Shown: positions 22,907 to 30,511 of the stretch, in pieces | Layout of the letters: every line of letters begins with the position of its first letter | Numbering within the stretch: the first letter of the stretch is position 1 | Origin: Tersicoccus phoenicis | GTDB lineage: Bacteria; Actinomycetota; Actinomycetes; Actinomycetales; Micrococcaceae | Direction of reading: 5' to 3' | Assembly: GCF_001968835.1 (NCBI RefSeq) | Contig: NZ_MRDE01000016.1 | Span: 184,969 to 248,968, forward strand | DNA length: 64,000 nt | The notes under the pieces: generated by a model | What the model saw: the letters and a program-made list of their open reading frames with translations, nothing else | Databases searched by the model: none | Told to the model about the DNA's origin: nothing | Program-made: the position numbers and the translations under genes

Positions 22907-24520
22907 TCACATCCGGGCCAGCGCCTCGGTCGTGACCTCGATCAGGGTCGGCGTGTCGGCCGCGAGCGCATCGGTGAGGGCCGCGCGCAGTTCCTCGAGC
23001 GTCGCCGCCCGACGACCGGGGACGCCGTACCCTTCCGCGAGCGCCACGAAGTCGATGCCGGCCACGTCCAGTCCGGGGGCGTTGAGCGCGTCGAGCTTGG
23101 TCGCGAACCCGCGCAGGGCGCCGTAGGTCCCGTTGTTGAGGATGACGAAGACGACCGGGATCCGGTACTGGGCCGCGCTCCACAGGGCGGTGACGCCGTA
23201 GTTGGCGGATCCGTCGCCGATCACCGCGATCACCCGCCGCTGCGGATCGGCCAGCTGCACGCCGACCGCCGCCGGCATGCCGAAGCCGAGACCGCCCGAC
23301 GCCGGGAAGTAGTAGCTGCCGGGCCGGCGCATCCGGATGTTCGCCCAGAAGTCGCCCACCGTGGAGGTCGCCTCGTTGACGTACACCGCGTCCCGGGGGG
23401 CGAGCGCGTCGATGGTGGCGAGCACGTCCGCGGCCACCAAACGGCCACCGGCGGCGCGGGCTCCCGCGTCCGGGACGGACGCCTCGTCGGCGCCCTCGGC
23501 CGTGTCCCAGCGGGCCGGGCGGCCCCGCTCGGTGACCGCCTCGGCGAGCGCGGCGACCGCGGGCCCGATCGGGGTCACCACGGCGTCGCCCATGGGCGCC
23601 CGCGCCGCCTCACCGGGGTCGCAGCTGACGTGCAGCAGGCGGGTCCCGGCGGGCAGGTACTCGCCCGGGTCGTACTGGTGGTACCGGAACACCGGGGCGC
23701 CGATCACGAGGACGACGTCGTGACCGGTCAGCCGCTCGGTGATACCGGTGACGGAGGCGGGAAGCACCCCGCGGAACGCCGGGTGGACGGTGGGGAACGG
23801 GCAGCGTGACGCCGACGGCGCGACCCACACGTCCGCGCCGAGTCGCTCGGCCAGCACGACGGCGTCGTCGTTGGCGCGGGCGCTGTCGACGTCCGGACCG
23901 AGCACGAGCACGGGCGCCTCCGCCGCGTCGAGCAGTCCCGCCATCCGGGCGATCTCCGCCTCCGCGACTGCCCCGCCCGCCACGACCCGCCGGTCCAGCA
24001 GATGGGCCGTGTCCGTGCCGACCGGTGCCGCCCAGTCGTCGTACGGAACGGAGACGTACACCGGGCCGGCGGGGTCGAGCGTGGCGGTGTGCACGGCCTG
24101 GGACAGCGTGCGCACCACGTCCTGGGCGCAGGTCGGCTCGGCGGCGTGCTTGACCAGGGGCCGCGGCAGCACGGTCGCGTCCACGTTGGAGAGCATCACC
24201 TCCTGGCCGACGGTCGAGCGGACCTGCTGCCCGGCGGTGATGACCAGCGGGGTGTGGGCATACCAGGCGTTGGTCAGGGCGCCCATGGCGTTGCCGCTCC
24301 CGGAGGCCGCGTGCAGGTTGACGAACGCCGGGCGGCCGGTGGCCTGGGCGAAGCCGTCGGCCATTCCGAGCACGGCGCCCTCGTGCAGTCCGAGCACGTA
24401 CCGGAAGTCCTCCGGCATGCCGGCGAGGAAGGGCAGCTCGTTTGAGCCCGGGTTGCCGAAGACGGTGGTCATGCCGTGGTGCCGCAGCAGCTCCCAGGCG
24501 GCGTCGTTCACGGTGGTCAC
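22907..24520 (-). CDS. mdlC: Benzoylformate decarboxylase
   Basis: The 537-residue thiamine-diphosphate enzyme shows residues known from the Pseudomonas enzyme. The active-site Ser is in FGNPGSNELPF, the cofactor Glu in GLHEGAVLGMADG, one catalytic His in VNLHAASGSGN and the other in VFRYHQYDPGEYL. The ThDP/Mg motif is VIGDGSANYGVTALWSAAQY. Matches such as WVAPSASRCPFPTVHPAFRG are unusually specific. The reaction turns phenylglyoxylate into benzaldehyde and CO2. It lies between an aromatic acid transporter gene and a benzaldehyde dehydrogenase gene on the same strand. The start is GTG at 24520. Confidence 0.92.
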   Translation of the reverse strand: MTTVNDAAWELLRHHGMTTVFGNPGSNELPFLAGMPEDFRYVLGLHEGAVLGMADGFAQATGRPAFVNLHAASGSGNAMGALTNAWYAHTPLVITAGQQVRSTVGQEVMLSNVDATVLPRPLVKHAAEPTCAQDVVRTLSQAVHTATLDPAGPVYVSVPYDDWAAPVGTDTAHLLDRRVVAGGAVAEAEIARMAGLLDAAEAPVLVLGPDVDSARANDDAVVLAERLGADVWVAPSASRCPFPTVHPAFRGVLPASVTGITERLTGHDVVLVIGAPVFRYHQYDPGEYLPAGTRLLHVSCDPGEAARAPMGDAVVTPIGPAVAALAEAVTERGRPARWDTAEGADEASVPDAGARAAGGRLVAADVLATIDALAPRDAVYVNEATSTVGDFWANIRMRRPGSYYFPASGGLGFGMPAAVGVQLADPQRRVIAVIGDGSANYGVTALWSAAQYRIPVVFVILNNGTYGALRGFATKLDALNAPGLDVAGIDFVALAEGYGVPGRRAATLEELRAALTDALAADTPTLIEVTTEALARM

Positions 24521-24581
24521 GGTCTGCTCCTTCTCGGGGGTTCGGTACGGCAGGGAGGCACGCCGTCGTTCGACACACCGC

Positions 24582-25814
24582 TCACGCGGCGCGGGCAGCG
24601 CGCGTCGCCTGCCCGTCGGTCGGCGTCGTCAACCGCGGCTTCGGGATGACGGCGACCGCGAGCACGCCGAGCACCGCGGCGATCGCGAACAGGTAGAAGC
24701 CGCCCGGGTACGCGACGCCACCGGCCACGAGCAGTCCGGTGAACCAGGGGCCGACGATGGCGCCGATGCGGCCCACTCCGGAGGTCAGGCCCATGCCCGT
24801 GGCCACGATCTGCCGGGGGTAGAGATAGCCGACGAACCCGTAGACGAGCACCTGGGCGCAGAAGACGAAGACGCCGGTGACGAGGACGACGGCGTTGAGC
24901 AGGATCTCGTTCTGGATCCGGATGCTGAGCAGGAGCAGCAGGACGGCTGCGGCGCCGAACCAGAACATCGTGGTGCCCTTGACCCCGCGCCGGTCGGCGA
25001 TGCGGCCGCCCACCAGCAGGCCGATGATGGCCCCGACGTTGAGCACGAGCAGCATCAGCAGGGAGTTCGAGACGCCGTACCCGGCCCCGCGCATCAGCTG
25101 CGGGAGCCACGTGTTCAGCCCGTACACGAGCAGCAGCCCCATGAACGCCGCGACCCAGAGTCCCAGCGTGGTGCGCAGGTAGGGCTGACGCAGCACGTCG
25201 GCGGGCCGCACGCGCGGGTGGGCGTCGTCGTGCCCACCGGTCGCCACGGTGCTGGTCTCGGGCAGCTTCGCCCACATGACCGGGAGCAGCACGAGGCCCA
25301 GCACGCCGCCGAGGGTGAAGAGCCAGCCCCAGTGGGCGCCGAACACGATGGCGAGCAGCGAGGCAGTGACCGCTCCGGCGTGGTAGCCCGTCATGGTCAT
25401 GGTGCTGGAGTGCGCCTTGCCGTTCTCGCGGGCGCTCTCCTGCATCATCGTCACGGCCACCGGCATGCACCCGCCGAGGCCGAGGCCCGCCAGGAACCGG
25501 GCCAGGGCCAGCAGCCCGGTGTTCGGCAGCACCGGGAAGATCAGGGTGAAGACCGAGAAGACGAGGACGCACAGCATCAGCGGGATGCGGCGGCCGAACC
25601 GGTCGGTGATCGGGCCGATGGCGGCCGCACCGATGCCGACCCCCACCAGGGAGATGGTGGCGATGAAGGTGGCGTCGAGGGCGGTGATACCGGCGTAACG
25701 GCTGTCCAGCAGCCGCGGGATGGCCGCGCCGAGGGCGACGATGTCGTAGCCCTCGAAAACGACGGTCAGCCAGCACAGGGCGAACGTCCAGGGCGAGCGG
25801 GTGGTGACGGTCAT
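24582..25814 (-). CDS. MFS transporter, aromatic acid:H+ symporter type
   Basis: The 410-residue protein has 12 membrane segments. GYDIVALGAAIPRLL in helix 1 is the AAHS-type acidic motif, GPITDRFGRRIPLM the loop 2-3 MFS motif and GGRIADRRGVKGTTM its repeat in loop 8-9; RFLAGLGLGGCMP is helix 4. Such carriers bring benzoate, hydroxybenzoates or related acids into the cell. Here the likely cargo is phenylglyoxylate or mandelate, given the two genes downstream. The gene precedes the decarboxylase by 61 bases. Confidence 0.88.
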   Translation of the reverse strand: MTVTTRSPWTFALCWLTVVFEGYDIVALGAAIPRLLDSRYAGITALDATFIATISLVGVGIGAAAIGPITDRFGRRIPLMLCVLVFSVFTLIFPVLPNTGLLALARFLAGLGLGGCMPVAVTMMQESARENGKAHSSTMTMTGYHAGAVTASLLAIVFGAHWGWLFTLGGVLGLVLLPVMWAKLPETSTVATGGHDDAHPRVRPADVLRQPYLRTTLGLWVAAFMGLLLVYGLNTWLPQLMRGAGYGVSNSLLMLLVLNVGAIIGLLVGGRIADRRGVKGTTMFWFGAAAVLLLLLSIRIQNEILLNAVVLVTGVFVFCAQVLVYGFVGYLYPRQIVATGMGLTSGVGRIGAIVGPWFTGLLVAGGVAYPGGFYLFAIAAVLGVLAVAVIPKPRLTTPTDGQATRAARAA

Positions 25815-25865
25815 GAGTGTGCTTCCTCGCGCCTCGGTCGGCTTCGGGAGCCGGCGTGATCCGTG

Positions 25866-26561
25866 TCACCGTTCAGTGTGGAGGACGCAACTCCGCGGGT
25901 CCAATCGATGACCGGACCTCACTCCCGCTGATCGCGTCCCTCCGTCCGCGGCCACCGCGTCGAACACGGTGACTGCCCAGCCGGCGTCGTCGGTGAAGGG
26001 GGCCAGCTGATACGTCGCGAACCGGTGGCGCAGGACGAAGCCGACGGCCGCGGCGTCGCGGTCGAGGTCGGCGACCGTGTAGTCGCGGTCGGTGGCGAAC
26101 CCGGTCAGCAGCAGCCCACCGTCGGGCAGCAACGCCCGGAAACGTGCCAGGACCGTCCGCTCGGTGCCCGGTGCGACGAAGACCAGGACGTTGCCGATCG
26201 CGGCGACGGCGTCGAAACGGCCGGGCAGCCCTCCACGGACGAGCGTGCCGGCGTCGAGGTCGACGAGGTCGCCCTGGACGACGCGGACCCGCTCAGCCTG
26301 CAGTTCCCGGGCGGCACGGATCAGGGCGGGGTCCTTGTCGACGCCCACCGCCGTGTGCCCCTGCCGGGTCAGGTAAGCGGCGAGGCGCCCGGTGCCACAC
26401 CCGGCGTCGAGCACCGTCGCGTTCCGCGGCAGCAGGGCGTCCAGGAGGCGACCCTCCCCGTCGAGGTCGACCCCGTCGGCGTGCAGCCCGCGGAACCGCT
26501 GCTCGTAGAGACGGCGCATCACCTCGTTCTCCGGTGCGTCCCACCGCGTCGTCGGCGTCAT
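25866..26561 (-). CDS. Class I SAM-dependent methyltransferase
   Basis: The product has 231 residues. VLDAGCGTGRLAAYLTRQGH is motif I, VGVDKDPALI the acidic strand and FDAVAAIGNVLVFV motif II/III, followed by RFRALLPDGGLLLTGF. The start has GGGAGG eight bases upstream. The methyl acceptor cannot be assigned. It lies upstream of the aromatic-acid transporter on the same strand with a 51-base gap and may be cotranscribed, but no pathway link is evident. Confidence 0.85.
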   Translation of the reverse strand: MTPTTRWDAPENEVMRRLYEQRFRGLHADGVDLDGEGRLLDALLPRNATVLDAGCGTGRLAAYLTRQGHTAVGVDKDPALIRAARELQAERVRVVQGDLVDLDAGTLVRGGLPGRFDAVAAIGNVLVFVAPGTERTVLARFRALLPDGGLLLTGFATDRDYTVADLDRDAAAVGFVLRHRFATYQLAPFTDDAGWAVTVFDAVAADGGTRSAGVRSGHRLDPRSCVLHTER

Positions 26562-26626
26562 CCTCGGGGCCTCCCTTTTGATCGTCCCGTTCCCGAACCT
26601 ACTCGCCCCGCCGATAGCCTTGCCGG

Positions 26627-27073
26627 ATGCGTCTGTGGAGCCTGCACCCCTCGCTGCTGGACCGGCGGGGGCTGGTGGCCTGTTGGCGCGAGTCACTGCT
26701 GGCGCAGAAGGTGCTGCAGGGTCGGACGAAGGGCTACCGGAACCATCCGCAGCTGACCCGGTTCCGTCGGATGGTGGACCCGGTCGCCTCCGTCGGGGCG
26801 TACCTCGCCGGACTGGCGGACGAGGCCGACGCGCGAGAGTTCACGTTCAACCGGGGACTGGTCGTGGTGCCGCCGTCGACGGCGGTCCCCCCGGCGCGGA
26901 TGACCGTGACCACCGGCCAGCTCGACCACGAGTGGGCGCATCTGCTGGCCAAGACGGCCGGACGCGACCCCGCGTGGCACGACCGCCTCGCCGCCGCCGA
27001 CCGCGTGCCGCATCCCCTGTTCGACGTCGTGCCGGGACCGGTCGAGGAGTGGGAGGTCCTGGGCGACCGGTGA
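26627..27073 (+). CDS. Pyrimidine dimer DNA glycosylase family protein
   Basis: The product has 148 residues. MRLWSLHPSLLDRRGLVACW, then RESLLAQKVLQGRTKGYRNH and PQLTRF, is the conserved opening of the T4 endonuclease V-like (Pyr_excise) family. Bacterial members often have only this N-terminal similarity, and their repair activity is rarely tested. LDHEWAHLLAKTAGRD lies towards the end. It is a single gene, divergent from the methyltransferase and convergent with the TetR gene. Confidence 0.8.
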   Translation: MRLWSLHPSLLDRRGLVACWRESLLAQKVLQGRTKGYRNHPQLTRFRRMVDPVASVGAYLAGLADEADAREFTFNRGLVVVPPSTAVPPARMTVTTGQLDHEWAHLLAKTAGRDPAWHDRLAAADRVPHPLFDVVPGPVEEWEVLGDR

Positions 27074-27087
27074 CGTCCGGCCGACGT

Positions 27088-27720
27088 CTACAGTCCGCGT
27101 TCGACCATGGCCAGCAGCCGACCGGCCAGCGTCCACCGGGTCGCCGGATCGATCACGCGCAGCGGCCCGTCGATGGTCAGGGTCGCCATGCCGTGCACGG
27201 TCGACCAGGCCAGCACCTCGGCGCCCGCCCGCTGATCGGCGGGCAGCACGCCGGCGTCGACCAGGGTGTCCAGGGCGTGACCGAGCATCTGGAAGGGCGT
27301 CTTGCCGAGCGGGCCCGCCGTCATCGGCGCGGCGGCGTCCCGAAGGTCCTCGTGCACCCAGAACGCGGTGCGGAACCAGCCCGGTTCGGCCCAGGCGAAT
27401 CCGAGGTACCCCGCACCGACGGAACGGAGCAGGGCACGGGAGCGGGCGACGTCGTCGGCGTCGGCCGGGAGCCCGGCCAGTTCCTCGGTCTGGGCCCGCT
27501 CGATCGCTTCGGCCAGATGCGCCTGGGCAGCCATGGAGACGGCGTGCACGAGGGCGTCGCGGTCGGTGAAGTGCCGGTAGGCGGCGCTCGCGGCGACCTG
27601 CGCCTTGCGGGTCGTCTCCCGCAGCACGACGGCGTCCGGCCCGCTCCCCCGGGCCAACTCGAGCCCGGCGTCGATCAGCGCGCGTTGCAGATCGCCGTGT
27701 CGGTACGTGGAGCGAGCCAT
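27088..27720 (-). CDS. TetR-family regulator
   Basis: The product has 210 residues. STYRHGDLQRALIDAGLELA and the helix-turn-helix TTRKAQVAASAAYRHFTDRD define the TetR DNA-binding domain. The C-terminal ligand domain includes the WHG-type pattern (YLGFAWAEPGWFRTAFW) seen in this subgroup. The ATG at 27720 is preferred to an upstream in-frame start because MARSTYRHGDL is the usual beginning. No adjacent divergent target is obvious; its target is unknown. Confidence 0.88.
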   Translation of the reverse strand: MARSTYRHGDLQRALIDAGLELARGSGPDAVVLRETTRKAQVAASAAYRHFTDRDALVHAVSMAAQAHLAEAIERAQTEELAGLPADADDVARSRALLRSVGAGYLGFAWAEPGWFRTAFWVHEDLRDAAAPMTAGPLGKTPFQMLGHALDTLVDAGVLPADQRAGAEVLAWSTVHGMATLTIDGPLRVIDPATRWTLAGRLLAMVERGL

Positions 27721-27820
27721 GATCCTGGACTCTACCGAGCAGATGCTGTCGATGTGAACGTCGTACACAACGGTGTGTCGTCATGTGTCGCGATGAACCC
27801 GGCTGCTCGCTGCTCGCTGC

Positions 27821-28038
27821 GGCACCTCCTTGTCGCCGAGTGTGCGGGCGACGCAGTCATCCGGCCGCTTTGAGTGCAACGTCCGCACTCTCGGCGTGAG
27901 CGCGGCGGGGTCGGCGATCGGCGACGGACGAGGCGCCTCCTTACCGTCGAGTGTGCGGGTGACGCAGTCATCCGGCCGGTTTGAGTGCAACGTCCGCACT
28001 TTCGGCGTGAGCGCGGCGGGGTCGGCGATCGTCGACGG
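27821..28038. repeat. Two tandem 107-bp repeats, each forming a hairpin
   Basis: Units 27821-27927 and 27932-28038 are about 93% identical. In the first, CGCCGAGTGTGCGG (27834-27847) pairs with CCGCACTCTCGGCG (27883-27896) with one mismatch. The second keeps the stem with two changes. The stretch 27721-28074 between the TetR gene and the ABC exporter gene holds these repeats and no supported gene. Confidence 0.8.
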
Positions 28039-28074
28039 GAGGGTGGGCAGACCGGACGCTCACGCTGCCGGGCG

Positions 28075-29922
28075 TCACGCCGCCGGGCGTTGCGCCGGAA
28101 GCTCCCCGCCGCGCTCGACGGCGCGGACCAACCGGGCATAGGGGCCGCCGGCGTCGAGCAGGTCCGCGTGCGTGCCGCGCTCGACCACCCGGCCGCCGTC
28201 GAGCACGGCGATCTGGTCCGCGGCCTGCACGGTGGTCAGCCGGTGGGCGATGGAGATCGTGGTGCGGCCGGCGGCGAGCGCGTCGAGGGCAGCGAGCACC
28301 TCGTGTTCAGTGCCGTTGTCCAGGGCGCTGGTGGCCTCGTCGAGCACCAGGATCCGCGGGTCACGCAGCACGGTGCGGGCGATCGCGAGCCGCTGCTGCT
28401 CGCCACCGGAGAACCGGTACCCGCGGGCGCCGACCACGGTGTCGAGCCCGTCCGGCAGCCCGGCGACGAGACTGGCCAGCCGGGCGGTTCGCAACGCCGC
28501 CCAGAGGTCCGGCTCGGTCGCGTCCGGAGCCGCCAACAGCAGGTTCGCCCGGATGGTGTCGTGCAGGAGATACGTCTCCTGCGAGACGACGCCGACGATC
28601 GCCGCGAGCGTCTCGGGCGCGAGGTCGCGCACGTCCACCCCGTCGATGGTGACGGCGCCGGCGTCGACGTCGTGCAGCCGGGGCAGCAGCGACGCCAGCG
28701 TGCTCTTGCCGGCACCGGTGTGCCCGACGACCGCCAGAGAGCTTCCGGCCGGCACGGTCAGGTCGACGCCGGAGAGCACGTTCGGGCCGTCTCCGTAGCC
28801 GAAGCCGACGCCGTCGAACCGCACCTCGCCGCGCACGCCGACCGGGTCCAGCGGCACGGGACGCTCGGGCGGCGCCACCTCGACGGGCAGGTCCAGATAG
28901 CCGAAGATCCGGCTGAACAGCGCCATCGAGGACACCCACTGCACGCCGACGTTCAGCAGCGCCATGATGGGCCGGAAGATGGTGGTCTGCAGCGCGATGA
29001 ACGCCACGAGGGTGCCGATGGTCATCGCGCCGGACGTCGCCGGCAGCCCCGCGACCAGATACAGCACGGCGGGGATCGCCGAGAAGACGATACTCATCGT
29101 CGCCATCCGCCAGCGGCCGGCCAGCTGGGAGCGCACGTCGAGGTCGACCAGTCGCGCGGACGTGTCGGTGAACGCGGCCGTGTCCCGCGCGGTGGTACCG
29201 AGCGTCTTGGCCAGCCGGGCACCACTGACGGAGAGCTTCTCCTCGACCTGGGAGTGCATCGCCGCGAGGTGGCGTTGCGTCTGGGCGGTGAGGTCGCGTC
29301 GCAGCAGGGCCACCCGCCGGCTCAACCACACCGCCGGCGGGATGACGACCAGGCAGATCAGGCTCAGCTGCCAGGACAGCGCCACCATCGCGGCCGCGGT
29401 GGCGACCGCGGTCGTCAGGTTCGCGGCGATCGACGTCGCCGTCGTCGTGAAGACGGCCTGCATGCCGGAGATGTCGTGCGTGAGCCGGGACTGCACCTCG
29501 CCGCTGCGGGTCCGGGTGAAGAACCCGAGGGACTGCCGCTGGACGTGGGTGAACACCTCGGTCCGCAGGCGGTGCATGACGCGCTCCCCCACCGCCGTGG
29601 AAAGCCAGGTCTGCACGACGCCGAGCAGGGCGGTCACGACGGCGACGGCGAGCATGCCGCCCACGCACCACAGCAGCACCGTCACGTCCTGCCGGGGCAG
29701 CGCGACGTCGATCACCTCCCGGACCAGGAAGGGCTGCGCGAGCCCGACGATCGAGGAGATCGCGATGATGACGGCGACGATCGTCAGTGTCGCGGCATGG
29801 GGACGGAACAGGCCGGCGACGCGGCGGAAGGAGACCGGCGCCTCGGCCAGGGTGGCGGCGTCGGCGGGGTCCACCCGGGCGGTGCCATGTGAGCGCCCAC
29901 CGATCGTGGCGGCTTCGGTCAT
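28075..29922 (-). CDS. ABC exporter, fused permease and ATPase
   Basis: The 615-residue half-transporter has six membrane segments in the first 330 residues (FRRVAGLFRPHAATLTIVAV onwards). The ATPase follows, with GHTGAGKSTLASLLPRL (Walker A), YRFSGGEQQRLAIARTVLRD (signature) and ILVLDEATSALD (Walker B), then the switch SIAHRLTTVQ. It works as a dimer exporting drugs or lipids, type unknown. The start has AGGAGGAG five bases upstream. A divergent MarR gene lies 116 bases away, so drug-responsive control is plausible. Confidence 0.92.
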   Translation of the reverse strand: MTEAATIGGRSHGTARVDPADAATLAEAPVSFRRVAGLFRPHAATLTIVAVIIAISSIVGLAQPFLVREVIDVALPRQDVTVLLWCVGGMLAVAVVTALLGVVQTWLSTAVGERVMHRLRTEVFTHVQRQSLGFFTRTRSGEVQSRLTHDISGMQAVFTTTATSIAANLTTAVATAAAMVALSWQLSLICLVVIPPAVWLSRRVALLRRDLTAQTQRHLAAMHSQVEEKLSVSGARLAKTLGTTARDTAAFTDTSARLVDLDVRSQLAGRWRMATMSIVFSAIPAVLYLVAGLPATSGAMTIGTLVAFIALQTTIFRPIMALLNVGVQWVSSMALFSRIFGYLDLPVEVAPPERPVPLDPVGVRGEVRFDGVGFGYGDGPNVLSGVDLTVPAGSSLAVVGHTGAGKSTLASLLPRLHDVDAGAVTIDGVDVRDLAPETLAAIVGVVSQETYLLHDTIRANLLLAAPDATEPDLWAALRTARLASLVAGLPDGLDTVVGARGYRFSGGEQQRLAIARTVLRDPRILVLDEATSALDNGTEHEVLAALDALAAGRTTISIAHRLTTVQAADQIAVLDGGRVVERGTHADLLDAGGPYARLVRAVERGGELPAQRPAA

Positions 29923-29993
29923 GCGTCTCCTCCTGATCACGAGGTCGGCGGCGGGCGGGGAGCGGCCACCCGGCGGCTCACGGCTATTCAGGA

Positions 29994-30016
29994 GGTTACC
30001 TCACTATGTGGTTACC
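29994..30016. promoter_or_regulatory. Candidate MarR operator between exporter and MarR gene
   Basis: GGTTACC occurs twice (29994-30000 and 30010-30016) around TCACTATGT, giving an imperfect palindrome ACCTCAC-TAT-GTGGT. It lies between the divergent starts. A -10-like TAGACT at 30027-30032 places transcription of the MarR gene at or next to its GTG. Confidence 0.45.
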
Positions 30017-30038
30017 GCGCAATCGGTAGACTGGCGCC

Positions 30039-30461
30039 GTGAACGACGCCGCCGACCCTCGTGAACTGGCCGAACTGTTCCACGCCGTCTCCCGCTCGAT
30101 GCGGCGGCGAATGCTGGCACAGTTGGAGCCGTGGGGGATCACTCCGCACCATGCCCGGGCGCTGCGTTGCATCGGCGAGACCGACCGGGCGCGGCTGCGG
30201 GACGTCGCGGACCGGCTGCGGATCGCGGCTCGCTCGGCGACCGAGGTGGTCGACGCGCTGCAGGAGAAGGGACTCGTGACCCGCGAGCCCGACCCGCTGG
30301 ACCGGCGGGCTACCCTGGTGAGCCCGACCGAGGACGGCCGTCGCCTCGTCGAGGCGATCGACGCCGCCCGGGCCGAGCGCAACGCCGAGTTCTTCGGAGC
30401 GCTCACCGCCCAGGACCGGGCGACGCTGCACCGGATCCTCGGGTCGTTGCCGGTGGAGTGA
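30039..30461 (+). CDS. MarR-family regulator
   Basis: The product has 140 residues. The winged helix reads TDRARLRDVADRLRIAARSA and TEVVDALQEKGLVTREPDPL, followed by the wing DRRATLVSPTEDGRRL and a dimerisation helix. It is probably a repressor of the divergent ABC exporter and of itself. The GTG start comes six bases after a -10-like TAGACT, so the message is probably leaderless. Confidence 0.88.
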   Translation: MNDAADPRELAELFHAVSRSMRRRMLAQLEPWGITPHHARALRCIGETDRARLRDVADRLRIAARSATEVVDALQEKGLVTREPDPLDRRATLVSPTEDGRRLVEAIDAARAERNAEFFGALTAQDRATLHRILGSLPVE

Positions 30462-30511
30462 GGGTCTTTGGGCATCTGTGTGCATGCCCGCCATTGCGGA
30501 CACCCAGGCGC

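Noticed and set aside
20524..22935. An 803-codon plus-strand open frame opposite the benzaldehyde dehydrogenase gene
   Set aside because: Antisense to a gene with complete dehydrogenase motifs, and composition is that of a shadow frame.
28075..30461. Toxin-antitoxin or phage-defence reading of the exporter/MarR pair
   Set aside because: The exporter has full ABC motifs and the neighbour is an ordinary MarR regulator; a drug-response pair is the simpler reading.
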